Below are positions 16,198 to 24,118 of a stretch of DNA of 64,000 nucleotides, piece by piece (position 1 is the first letter of the stretch; the number at the start of each line of letters is the position of its first letter). Made by a program: the position numbers and the translations under genes. The notes beneath the pieces were generated by a model. That model was not told where the DNA came from, ran no database searches, and worked only from the letters and a program-made list of their open reading frames with translations. The DNA is from JBEKUY01 sp049514555 (GTDB lineage: Bacteria; Acidobacteriota; Terriglobia; Acidiferrales; UBA7541). The DNA lies in NCBI GenBank assembly GCA_049514555.1, contig JBEKUY010000002.1, positions 186,001 to 250,000 of the forward strand. The letters run 5' to 3'.

Positions 16198-17670
16198 CTA
16201 AGAAGCCGGCTGAACTTCGGCCGCCCGCTTCGCGCCGAGTTCGGCTCCCATCGTCTTGATCGTGTTCTCGTCCAACGGGTAGCGAGACGCCAGCGCGAAA
16301 CTCACGAGAGCCGCGGCGGCGGGAATGAAGCTCATCATCACCCGAATCCCGGTCAGGCTGTGCGTGCTCTGCAACAGATTGGCCTTGTATCCGAAGAGCC
16401 ACAAAACCCACCCGTTGAGCGCTCCGGCGAGAGCCCAGCCGAGCTTCTGCGACATGCTGGCCGCTGAGAAAACCAAGCCCGTCGCCCGCCGTCCGGTCTT
16501 CCATTCGGAGTAATCCACCGTGTCGGCGAACATCGCCCAGATAATGACCATGGTCGGCCCGGTGATCACGTTGATCAGAATGTGCCAGAAAAACATCAGT
16601 TTCAATTGCGAGGGACCCACCCAGAACGATAGGACGTGCAACACCATCGATGTGCTCAGAAGCAGCATGTACGCGCGCTTCCGGCCCAGTACCTTGGTCA
16701 CCCCGGGGATCAGCACAACTCCCAAGAGCGAGCAAATCATGCCGGTGCCCAGGAAGATCGACAGGAGATCGTACTTCTTCACATAGCACAGCAGGAAAGT
16801 CAGCCAGTACGTCAGCCCCGTGCCGTGCGCAACGCATGCATTCGCGGAGGTTCCGTAGCTGCCCACGTAGTACTTGAAGTAGTACACAATCGTGCCGTCG
16901 CGCAGGCTCGTCATGATCTGCGTGAAAAGCCCCGCCGCCACCACGAATAACCAGGGCGCGTTGTGGAAGAGATCCTTCACATCCTTTCCCAAGCTCGTCT
17001 GCTGGCTCTTCAGCGGCTTGACCCGTTCCTTCGTCCAGGCGAAGCAACCCACGAACAGCAGCACGGCGAGTACGGCCCACACCGTCATAGCCCGCGGGTA
17101 GGCGTATTGCATCGTTTCCTGCAGACTATGTCCTTTTCCTTTCCCCAAATACTGCAACAGGGGATTCATCGTGAGCATGACGACCAAACTGCCGCCAAAG
17201 GCGAAGCGGAAGCGGTAGGAGGCGACGCTCGTGCGCACCTGCGAATCGGGCGAGATCACCGCCATCAGTGCTCCGTACGGCACGTTGATCGCTGAATACG
17301 CCAGCATCATGAGTGTGTAGGTCAGATACGCGTAAAGGAGTTTCCCGCCGAGGGTAAGGTGAGGGGTGATAAACATCAGCACACCGAAGAAGCCGAAGGG
17401 CACCGACATCCAGAGCAGGTACGGGCGGAACTTCCCCCAGCGCGTATTCGTCCGGTCGGCGAGCACTCCCAGGAACGGATCGAACCCCGTGTCCCAGATC
17501 CGCGTGACCAGCATCATCGTTCCCATCGCGCCGGTGGCCAAACCGAACACATCTGTATAGAAATTGGGGAGAAACACCGTGAACGTCTTCCAAAACAGGT
17601 TCGAGGCCGCATCCCCGAAGCCGTACGCCATCTTTTCCCTCATGGACAACTTCTGGCCCGATCCGTTCAT
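16198..17670 (-). CDS. GPH-family (MFS) sugar:cation symporter
   Basis: A 490-residue protein with about twelve membrane spans. It has the N-terminal MREKMAYGFGDAASNLFWKT and the loop RIWDTGFDPFLGVLADRTNTRWGKFRPYLLW, diagnostic of the glycoside-pentoside-hexuronide transporter family (MelB/XylP type). A central DTVDYSEWKTGRRATG loop is also characteristic. It would import a disaccharide or short glycoside with Na+ or H+. It precedes the GH94 gene and is probably its cotranscribed importer. An extra loop of about 40 residues after residue 270, containing CVAHGTG, is not usual in the family. Confidence 0.9.
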   Translation of the reverse strand: MNGSGQKLSMREKMAYGFGDAASNLFWKTFTVFLPNFYTDVFGLATGAMGTMMLVTRIWDTGFDPFLGVLADRTNTRWGKFRPYLLWMSVPFGFFGVLMFITPHLTLGGKLLYAYLTYTLMMLAYSAINVPYGALMAVISPDSQVRTSVASYRFRFAFGGSLVVMLTMNPLLQYLGKGKGHSLQETMQYAYPRAMTVWAVLAVLLFVGCFAWTKERVKPLKSQQTSLGKDVKDLFHNAPWLFVVAAGLFTQIMTSLRDGTIVYYFKYYVGSYGTSANACVAHGTGLTYWLTFLLCYVKKYDLLSIFLGTGMICSLLGVVLIPGVTKVLGRKRAYMLLLSTSMVLHVLSFWVGPSQLKLMFFWHILINVITGPTMVIIWAMFADTVDYSEWKTGRRATGLVFSAASMSQKLGWALAGALNGWVLWLFGYKANLLQSTHSLTGIRVMMSFIPAAAALVSFALASRYPLDENTIKTMGAELGAKRAAEVQPAS

Positions 17671-17759
17671 GGCTGTGCCCTCTTAAGCGATGGGTTTTCG
17701 CGCTTCCAAGTGCCGGGAGAACATGCTTTATGCCGCAGAATCAAAACACAAAGGGTTGT

Positions 17760-19199
17760 TTCAGGCAAGCTCGGAGATCATTTGGTAGTGCTCCCCGCTG
17801 AGACTGGCGATCTCAGTTAGATAAGATCGGGGCTTCCAACAGGAGGTAGCATGGGCAGGAAACCACGCGTAGACCGAACCCCACAAGAGAAGTGGCAGAT
17901 CGTGCAGGAAGGAATCAAGAACGGGAACGTCTCGGAGACGTGTCGCCGGTATGGGGTTGCTCCGACACTCTTCTATCGCTGGAAGGATGGAGCTCGGCAG
18001 AGAGTGACAGTGGTACCCGATACCGTCAAAGATCAACGCATCCGACAGATGGGGCGCGCCAGTGAGAAACAGGCTCTCAAGCCGGAGGTCCTCAGAAAGG
18101 TTACTGCCGGGAGTTGCCGGGTACTTCACGCCCAAGCAAGAGAATTGGTGAAGCAAGGCTACGAACCGACGCTGGTGGCGAGCGCGCTGTCGATCAGTCG
18201 CTCAAGCTTATATTACCGGAATCGACCACGATCCAAGGTAAGAAAGGCAGAGGATCCGAACTACAGAGAAACACTCATCTCGACGCTTCATTGCCCGCCA
18301 GCACAATACGGGATCAATAGGACAACCTGGACTACGAAGCTCCTTGGCAGGGTCATGGCGGCAAGAGGCTATAGGGTTGGTCACAACACTGTCTCGAAGA
18401 TAATCAAGAATGCCGGATACAGATTCAGGAAGGCAAAGGAAGTTCTGACCAGCAATGATCCCCACTACAAGGACAAACTGAAGAGAATAACAAGCGTTCT
18501 TTCTCGGCTCGGACCCGAAGACAGGTTCTTTTCGATAGACGAGTTCGGCCCTTTTTCAGTGAAGAAGACGGGCGGTAGAAGATTGGTGGCAGCTAGTGAG
18601 TATCCGACGATTCCACAATGGCAGCCCTCAAAAGGAGTTCTCATCGTCACGGCTGCGCTTGAATTGTCAACAAACCAAGTCACGCATTTCTATTCGGAGA
18701 AAAAGAACTCCCAGGAAATGATTAAGTTGCTAGACATTCTCACTGCGAAATACTCCGGCTGCAAGCAGATCTATTTCTCTTGGGATGCCGCGTCATGGCA
18801 CGCTTCCAAGCAGTTCCTTGCGAGAGTAGGGGAAGTCAACGAGTACCACCATAGAAAGCGACACCTCGTGCCTGCTGTAAGGCTCGCACCGTTGCCAGCC
18901 AGGGCCCAGTTCTTGAACGTGATCGAATCAGTTTTTAGTGGAATGGCCACCGCCATAATTCACAACAGCGATTATCAGTCCGTAGACCAGGCCAAAGTGG
19001 CAATCGACCAATATTTCATGGAGCGAAATGAGCACTTTCGTCAGCACCCCAGGAGAGCCGGAAACAAGATCTGGGGAAGCGAACTTGTTGCAAGTGAATT
19101 CAAAGAAGGCCAGAACTGCAAGCATCCTGGATGGCGTTAGCTCATCCGATAGTTTCAAGCTGACCTGAATCAGATGTTTGATTAACACGCTCACCTGAA
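17760..19199 (+). mobile_element. Insertion sequence with IS630-type DDE transposase, tentative ends
   Basis: The transposase gene is flanked by imperfect inverted sequences: TTCAGGCAAGC at 17760-17770 on the left, and GCTGACCTGAA (19159-19169) and GCTCACCTGAA (19189-19199) on the right. The right-hand copies are near-complements of the left one, so either could be the right end. The element is lower in GC and has different codon use from its neighbours. It lies between the sugar transporter promoter side and the 3' end of rimM (19242). The ends are inferred; no clear TA duplication was established. Confidence 0.5.
17851..19140 (+). CDS. DDE transposase with IS3-like N-terminus and IS630-like catalytic domain
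   Basis: A 429-residue transposase. Residues 10-50 form a helix-turn-helix of the IS3 OrfA type (TPQEKWQIVQEG, VSETCRRYGVAPTLFYRWK). A second helix-turn-helix around residues 95-125 (YEPTLVASALSISRSSLYY) looks like the start of an IS3 OrfB. The C-terminal half from about residue 210 is instead an IS630/DDE_3 RNase-H fold: FSIDEFGPF (first Asp), YFSWDAASWHAS (second Asp) and FLNVIESVFSG (Glu). All three acidic residues are present and the frame is uninterrupted, so the enzyme may be active. Start: ATG with AGGAGG four bases upstream. Codon use is less GC-rich than in surrounding genes, as expected for a mobile gene. Confidence 0.88.
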   Translation: MGRKPRVDRTPQEKWQIVQEGIKNGNVSETCRRYGVAPTLFYRWKDGARQRVTVVPDTVKDQRIRQMGRASEKQALKPEVLRKVTAGSCRVLHAQARELVKQGYEPTLVASALSISRSSLYYRNRPRSKVRKAEDPNYRETLISTLHCPPAQYGINRTTWTTKLLGRVMAARGYRVGHNTVSKIIKNAGYRFRKAKEVLTSNDPHYKDKLKRITSVLSRLGPEDRFFSIDEFGPFSVKKTGGRRLVAASEYPTIPQWQPSKGVLIVTAALELSTNQVTHFYSEKKNSQEMIKLLDILTAKYSGCKQIYFSWDAASWHASKQFLARVGEVNEYHHRKRHLVPAVRLAPLPARAQFLNVIESVFSGMATAIIHNSDYQSVDQAKVAIDQYFMERNEHFRQHPRRAGNKIWGSELVASEFKEGQNCKHPGWR

Positions 19200-19241
19200 G
19201 TCCGCCCACCGCCGATCATTTCGCTCTTGACGCACGTGTGC

Positions 19242-19814
19242 TCAGCCAGCTTCATTCAATTCGCGCAGACCCTCGGGTAGGAGAACCTCGATCACCCGCG
19301 CGGCCGTATCAATCCGCGTGCAGATTTCTTCAGCCATCGGAATGAGTATTTCCCCGCGCCGCGCTTTGGACGACTCCGCCGGCGTCTCCACAACCAGCAG
19401 CGGCGTTCCGGCAAACTGCACGTCGCGCACGATTCCAAGCGCCGCCTTGCCGGCGCCCGCCGCGCCGCGCTCGTGTACTTCGCAGCCAATCAAATCGCTG
19501 ACGTAGTAGCGCCCCGCTGGCAGCGCGACTCTCTCGGCTAGCGGCACCTGCACCTCGAGCCCGCGCAGCTTCTCTGCGGCAGCCACCGAATCGCAGCCTT
19601 CAAACAGAAATATGGCCTGCCCGCCGCGGCTGGGACTCAGCCAACATCGCAAAACGCGCGCCGGACGCGGTGGAGAATCGCCGCAAAGAAACACGTTGCG
19701 CAGGGCCGTAAGCCGTTCGGGAAAATCGGTGAGGATTTCTGCGGCCACTTCGCCCCGCACGCCGCGGGGCCGCAGAATCCGCGCGAGAGAAACGTAAGCG
19801 CTGGCGTCTGACAC
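19242..19814 (-). CDS. rimM: Ribosome maturation factor RimM
   Basis: A 190-residue protein with the RimM start YVSLARILRPRGVRGEVAAEILTDFPERL and the PRC-barrel half (YYVSDLIGCEVHE, ILIPMAEEICTRIDTAARVIEVLLPEGL). RimM helps assemble the 30S head by binding S19. The GTG start shares one base with the TAG stop of the KH gene (TAGTG), so translation is coupled. Normally trmD follows directly; here a transposase lies 100 bases beyond the stop and trmD is 10.4 kb away. Confidence 0.95.
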   Translation of the reverse strand: MSDASAYVSLARILRPRGVRGEVAAEILTDFPERLTALRNVFLCGDSPPRPARVLRCWLSPSRGGQAIFLFEGCDSVAAAEKLRGLEVQVPLAERVALPAGRYYVSDLIGCEVHERGAAGAGKAALGIVRDVQFAGTPLLVVETPAESSKARRGEILIPMAEEICTRIDTAARVIEVLLPEGLRELNEAG

Positions 19815-20044
19815 TATTCGAGGATTTCGAGGGTGAGCCGCTTGCGCAGCTTCATGCCCGCGGCGCCGAGAATGGTGCGCATGGCCTTGGCGGTGCGGCC
19901 CTGGCGGCCGATGACCTTGCCGAGGTCCTCGGGATGCACGCGCAGCTCGATCACCACGACCTGCTGCCCATCGACGGACTTCACCTGCACTGCCTCGGGA
20001 TGATCCACAAGCGCTTTGGCCATCGCCTCAACCAGCTCTTTCAC
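19814..20044 (-). CDS. khpA: KH-domain RNA-binding protein (YlqC/KhpA family)
   Basis: A small single-KH protein. The GxxG loop lies in KVIGRQGRTAKAMRTI and the C-terminal helix and strand KLRKRLTLEILE complete the fold. The open frame begins at a GTG at 20107, but the GTG at 20044 has GGAGG six bases upstream and yields 76 residues starting VKELVEAMAKALVDHP, the family's usual length and start, so I use it. KhpA proteins bind RNA with KhpB and affect cell division and translation in Gram-positive bacteria; the role in this lineage is unknown. Position between rpsP and rimM is the canonical one. Confidence 0.92.
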   Translation of the reverse strand: MKELVEAMAKALVDHPEAVQVKSVDGQQVVVIELRVHPEDLGKVIGRQGRTAKAMRTILGAAGMKLRKRLTLEILE

Positions 20045-20147
20045 CGGGCGCCTCCACGTTTCGCTCTTCTCCGCGGGAACTTGTGCGCGGCGTTCCGGCT
20101 GCTGCACGCCCGAACGCGCCCCTACGCATACTCGGCGGGCTGGATAT

Positions 20148-20387
20148 CTAGGCGATCTTCTGGCGACGGAGGAAGCTGCGGACGGTGTCGCTTGGCTGCG
20201 CGCCGCGTCCGAGCCAGTGCTTGATGCGGTCGGCGTTCAGCTTGATATCCGCGGGCTTCTTCAGCGGATCGTACGTGCCCACGTTCTCCACAAAGCGGCC
20301 GTCGCGCGCCCGCGTCCTCTCGATCACCACGACTCGGTAAAAGGGCTTCTTCTTCTTCCCAATTCTCGCCAGACGGATCGTCAGCAC
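20148..20387 (-). CDS. rpsP: 30S ribosomal protein S16
   Basis: A 79-residue protein: LTIRLARIGKKKKPFYRVVV, the DGRFVENVGTYDPLKKP segment and a C-terminal QPSDTVRSFLRR. S16 is an assembly protein of the 30S body. The start is GTG at 20387, preceded by a near-perfect AAGGAGGT nine bases upstream, which settles the choice. It is the first ribosomal gene after ffh in the same orientation, with 56 bases between. Confidence 0.97.
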   Translation of the reverse strand: MLTIRLARIGKKKKPFYRVVVIERTRARDGRFVENVGTYDPLKKPADIKLNADRIKHWLGRGAQPSDTVRSFLRRQKIA

Positions 20388-20443
20388 TCAGCAATACCTC
20401 CTTTGCAGCATTATACAGGGCCAGGGCACCTGGGGGAATCCGC

Positions 20444-21787
20444 CTACGACAGCCCCGCCAGCTTGCCCAGACCGCGAAGCTTGCCCATGCGGGCCATCGA
20501 GCCGTATTGCTTCATCATCTGGCGCATCTGCTGGTATTGCTTGAGGACCTGGTTCACTTCCTGCACCGAGGTTCCGCTTCCCCGGGCGATGCGCTTGCGA
20601 CGCTTGCCGTCGATCACGTTGTGATCCCCGCGCTCTTCGGCGGTCATCGAGTTGATGATCGCTTCCACGCGCTGCAAGCGCTTTTCGTCCACCGTGGTGT
20701 CTTTGGGGAGATTGGCGAGCGGACCCATCTTGGGGAGCATGCCCATGAGCTGCTCGAGGCTGCCCATCTTCCGGATCTGGCGCAACTGGTCGCGGAAATC
20801 CTCCAGCGTGAACTCCTCGCGCCGGAGCTTGCGTTCGAGCTCCGCGGCGGACTTCTTGTCCACGGTCTGCTCCGCGCGCTCGATGAGCGAAAGGATGTCG
20901 CCCATCCCCAGCACGCGCGACACGATGCGTTCGGGGTAGAAGGCTTCCAGCGCGTCGTATTTCTCGCCCACGCCCACGAATTTCACCGGAGCGCCGGTGA
21001 CCTTGCCGATCGAGAGCGCCGCGCCTCCTCGTGCGTCGCCATCGAGTTTCGTGAGCACCACACCCGAGAGTCCCAACCGCCGGTGAAACTCCCCCGCCGA
21101 GCGCACCGCATCCTGCCCGATCATCGCGTCGGCCACGAAAAGAATCTCGGAGGGAGTGAGCTCGCGCTTGAGGAGCGAAAGCTCGTTCATCAGCTCATCG
21201 TCCAGGTGCAGCCGGCCGGCGGTGTCCACCAGGATCACGTCGTAGGCCGAAAGCTTCGCCTCACGAATCGCCCCGCGGACGATTTCGAGTGGCTTGTCGG
21301 TTCCGGCGCCGGGCCAGCACGGCAGACTGATGGCCTTTGCGACTTGGGCGAGCTGTTCGCGCGCGGCGGGGCGATACACGTCGGTGGAAACCACCAGGGG
21401 CCGATGTCCTGTTTGCGAGAGCCACTTGGCGAGCTTGCCGGTCGTGGTGGTCTTGCCGGAGCCCTGCAAGCCCACGAGCAACCAGACCGACGGCGGACGC
21501 GAGCTAAACGCAGCCTTGGCGTGTTTGCCCAGAAGAGCCAGCAACTCATCGCGGACGATCTTCACCACTTGCTGGTCGGGAGAAAGCTGCAGCATGACCT
21601 CACTGCCGAGCGCTCTGCTGCGAATATTGGCGAGCAGCTCGTCGGCCACGCTGAGGGCCACGTCGCCTTCCAGCAAGGCTTCGCGGATCTGCCCGAGCGC
21701 TAGGTCCAGGTGCTCTTCCGTGAGCTTCCCCTGCCCGCGCAGGTTCTTGAAAACGCGTTGCAGCTTCTCGGTGAGGTTCTCAAACAT
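20444..21787 (-). CDS. ffh: Signal recognition particle protein Ffh
   Basis: A 447-residue SRP54 GTPase. N domain in residues 1-90; G domain with P-loop GLQGSGKTTTTGKLA (about residue 107), the DTAGRLHLD motif and TKLDGDARGGAALS; methionine-rich M domain from about 300 (MGSLEQLMGMLPKMG, QMRQMMKQYGSM). It brings nascent membrane proteins to FtsY at the inner membrane using the small SRP RNA, which I do not see here. It heads the ffh-rpsP-khpA-rimM block, divergent from the LolA-like gene. Confidence 0.97.
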   Translation of the reverse strand: MFENLTEKLQRVFKNLRGQGKLTEEHLDLALGQIREALLEGDVALSVADELLANIRSRALGSEVMLQLSPDQQVVKIVRDELLALLGKHAKAAFSSRPPSVWLLVGLQGSGKTTTTGKLAKWLSQTGHRPLVVSTDVYRPAAREQLAQVAKAISLPCWPGAGTDKPLEIVRGAIREAKLSAYDVILVDTAGRLHLDDELMNELSLLKRELTPSEILFVADAMIGQDAVRSAGEFHRRLGLSGVVLTKLDGDARGGAALSIGKVTGAPVKFVGVGEKYDALEAFYPERIVSRVLGMGDILSLIERAEQTVDKKSAAELERKLRREEFTLEDFRDQLRQIRKMGSLEQLMGMLPKMGPLANLPKDTTVDEKRLQRVEAIINSMTAEERGDHNVIDGKRRKRIARGSGTSVQEVNQVLKQYQQMRQMMKQYGSMARMGKLRGLGKLAGLS

Positions 21788-21911
21788 CGTCTGTCACAAC
21801 TGCGTCTCCGCATCCGCTTCAGCAATCTTAGGCGGAGGGAGCAGACAGGTCAACGCGGCCGAGAGTTGACGCAGTGCCCGCGCTGCTGCAACATCGCTGA
21901 CGGAGGCGGTC

Positions 21912-22748
21912 ATGAAAAGGTCCTTGGTCGTTTTGTTGGGGTTGCTGGTCTTGCTGGCGCTCAGCGCGATGAGCCCTCCGCCGGCGGCAGCGCAGGCCGC
22001 GGCACAAGCGACGGCTCAGCCCGCTGCCAAGCCCGCGCCGAGCATTGACGAAATCCTCGAACGCTCCATCCGCGCCACCGGCGGCCGCGAGGCTTGGAAG
22101 AAACTCACATCGCTCCGCGCCAAGGGCGCAGCCGAGATTAGCGGCGCCGACGTGACGGGGGCCTTTGAATTCCTGGCAAAAGCGCCGAATAAGTCGGCTC
22201 AGACAATCACTCTATCTACGCCGGGCGGCGCCATCGTTGTCCGGCAAGGCTTTGACGGCCAGCAAGGCTGGAAAGATCTGCCCGGGCAAGGTTTGCAGGA
22301 CTTGTCCGGTGAGGAATTGAGCCAGACGAAGCGCGATGCGGAATTCTACGGGGAGCTGAAGTTCAGGGAACTCTATCCGCACATCACCTATCTTGGCGAG
22401 GAGGATGTCAACGACCGTGGCGCCTACGTGATCCGCGCGGCGACTGCCGATGGCGCAGCGCGCAAGATGTACTTCGACAAGCAGAGCGGCCTGCGGGTCC
22501 GCATGGACGATGAAAAGGGCGTCGGCGGGAATCCCCCGTCGCAAAGCTACTTCGATGACTACAAGGAAGTGCCTGGCACCGGCGTGAAGCTTCCGTCCAC
22601 GATGCGGGTCGTAACGCCGATGGCCACGGTCGTCCTGCATGTGGAGGAGTTCGCGCCCAATGCCGTCATTGACGATGCGCTGTTCGCCAAACCGGCGGCG
22701 GCCGACGCCACGGGCGGTCCCTCGCCAAACGACAAGGCGCCGCAATAG
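21912..22748 (+). CDS. Secreted LolA-like protein
   Basis: A 278-residue exported protein. Residues 1-28 are a signal peptide ending at AAAQA and followed by an Ala-Gln-Pro linker. The mature part begins SIDEILERSIRATGGREAWKKLTSLRAKG, a common start of proteins that share the LolA/LolB half-barrel fold. The rest is rich in beta strands (ARKMYFDKQSGLRVRMDDE, LPSTMRVV). Such proteins bind acyl chains in the periplasm, but this subgroup is uncharacterised and I cannot name its ligand. Start: ATG with GGAGG five bases before it. It is divergent from ffh. Confidence 0.7.
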   Translation: MKRSLVVLLGLLVLLALSAMSPPPAAAQAAAQATAQPAAKPAPSIDEILERSIRATGGREAWKKLTSLRAKGAAEISGADVTGAFEFLAKAPNKSAQTITLSTPGGAIVVRQGFDGQQGWKDLPGQGLQDLSGEELSQTKRDAEFYGELKFRELYPHITYLGEEDVNDRGAYVIRAATADGAARKMYFDKQSGLRVRMDDEKGVGGNPPSQSYFDDYKEVPGTGVKLPSTMRVVTPMATVVLHVEEFAPNAVIDDALFAKPAAADATGGPSPNDKAPQ

Positions 22749-22838
22749 CCGGGCTGGGCGGGGCAACCCGCCGCGGTCCGTAGTTACCTGTCTCGGGCTC
22801 GTCCGCAACGGTTTCGGTGAAGGCTTGCTCGAATTGCC

Positions 22839-23255
22839 CTACTCGAGCGGCTTCAGGAATTCTACGCCAAGCAGATGAAGGTCCCCGGCCGTTTGGTGGC
22901 TTCTCACACGCGCGGTAATCGGAGGCGTCCCCGACGGTATCAAGGCCGACGCCAATGGGGTTGGAGCAGGAATTGTGAGGTGAACGACCTGTTCAGCACG
23001 AACAAAATGCGCAGAGGCGATGCAAGCGCCGTGACAACTGATATTGATCGTTCTCGCCAGCTCCAGAAAATCTCCCCCCTCATCGCTCGCCCGGATGAAT
23101 ACCGGCACCTGCAAACGAATGCGCGGTGATCGTCGCTGGCTTGGCTGGGTCACGCCCGGAAGCTCCTTTAGCGACTGTGCTGGCACTGTTTCCCTTTGTG
23201 GAACTGTACGCCCACTCCCCTCGTTGTCTACCACGCTCCGCAACCTTTGTGCCAT
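22839..23255 (-). CDS. PilZ-domain protein
   Basis: A 138-residue protein with a single PilZ domain from about residue 40: the basic QRRSPRIRLQVPVFIRA segment (R-x3-R type c-di-GMP contact), NISCHGACIAS in place of the usual D/NxSxxG, and the final LLGVEFLKP strand. PilZ domains sense cyclic di-GMP. The first 38 residues are unstructured in appearance. The stop is convergent with the LolA-like gene, 90 bases away. It stands alone, so its target cannot be inferred. Confidence 0.8.
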   Translation of the reverse strand: MAQRLRSVVDNEGSGRTVPQRETVPAQSLKELPGVTQPSQRRSPRIRLQVPVFIRASDEGGDFLELARTINISCHGACIASAHFVRAEQVVHLTIPAPTPLASALIPSGTPPITARVRSHQTAGDLHLLGVEFLKPLE

Positions 23256-23636
23256 TCTGGTTACGGCGTAAGAATCGTGTCTTCAATCAATTGCATGAGC
23301 TTGACCGGTCGGCTCTGTGTAATCTCTGCCTTCCTTCGTCCCTTTTCCTCCCAGCGATTGCCCGTCATTTAGCGAATAGGAGCATTTTTGGTGCCGATTG
23401 TCTTCTCCGCACTCGCTACTCGCTACTCGCCACTCGTCACTGCTCCTGAGGTGTCCGGCAGCGCGACACAGGCATCCCACGTCCGGACAGTCGCTTGGCG
23501 AACTCCCGGCGCTCGCTCGCCGTAAGCCTTGAATCGTGTGTCAGTTCCACCCTCGCCACGAGCGGCACACGACCTGCTCACCTCAGCGTGGGCGAGTCTC
23601 CCTGCTCGTTCCAGTGGAAAGTTCCAGGAGGCGCTT
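23256..23636. other. 381-base intergenic region with heptamer repeat
   Basis: Lies between the PilZ gene (minus) and the 143-residue hypothetical gene (plus). Apart from the heptanucleotide repeat at 23411-23445 nothing clear is seen. Open frames crossing it on both strands look like non-coding translations. Confidence 0.5.
23411..23445 (+). repeat. Heptanucleotide repeat array
   Basis: Five 7-base units in register: ACTCGCT, ACTCGCT, ACTCGCC, ACTCGTC, ACTGCTC. On the opposite strand these are the GTGGCGA-type units seen inside trmD (8191-8225) and at 25373-25394. Confidence 0.85.
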
Positions 23637-24068
23637 GTGAAGAACACCGAGCGGATTCGAGAAGATCTCTCCGGCTGGCCGAGTCCGGAATACCTCAAAG
23701 AGAAGGGCGACGCCGGGTGGCGCCTGGTCGCTGTGGAATGGGAGCGCGAATCGGAACGGGCCACAGTTACCGAGGAGATCCCCTTCGGCATGAGGGTTGC
23801 CCTCGATTGCCGGCACTTGGAGGAAAACCCATCAGAGATGCAGATTCTCCAGTTGTTTGCGGAGATGGTCGTCCAGGACTTCTCCTTTCCTCGCATGGCT
23901 GAAGCACTCAATGCGCGGGCCCTGCGGACGCGCGATGGGAGCCCGTGGAGTCCCGTCACCCTTTTCAAACTGTCTCCGCGATTGGTCGAAATTGCGCCGC
24001 GAGTCCTGTCTGGCGAGGAGTGGCAGAACCGCAAGAAGCAGATGCCCCCGGTCGCTTGGAATTCCTGA
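23637..24068 (+). CDS. Small protein of unknown function
   Basis: Not recognised. The 143-residue reading begins at a GTG with AGGAGG five bases upstream; the frame extends to 23529, but the added residues look non-coding. The body is charged and soluble (KEKGDAGWRLVAVEWERE). The C-terminal 60 residues contain FPRMAEALNARALRTRDGSPWSPVTLFKL, resembling the LNxRGxxTxxGxxW helix-turn-helix segment found after the catalytic domain of large serine recombinases. No catalytic domain is present. It could be a stand-alone DNA-binding protein or a remnant. It converges with the esterase gene, 50 bases away. Confidence 0.6.
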   Translation: MKNTERIREDLSGWPSPEYLKEKGDAGWRLVAVEWERESERATVTEEIPFGMRVALDCRHLEENPSEMQILQLFAEMVVQDFSFPRMAEALNARALRTRDGSPWSPVTLFKLSPRLVEIAPRVLSGEEWQNRKKQMPPVAWNS

Positions 24069-24118
24069 GGCAGCGGGCTCCTGCCGCGGGGCCCTTATCT
24101 GAAAAACCACCAGAACAA

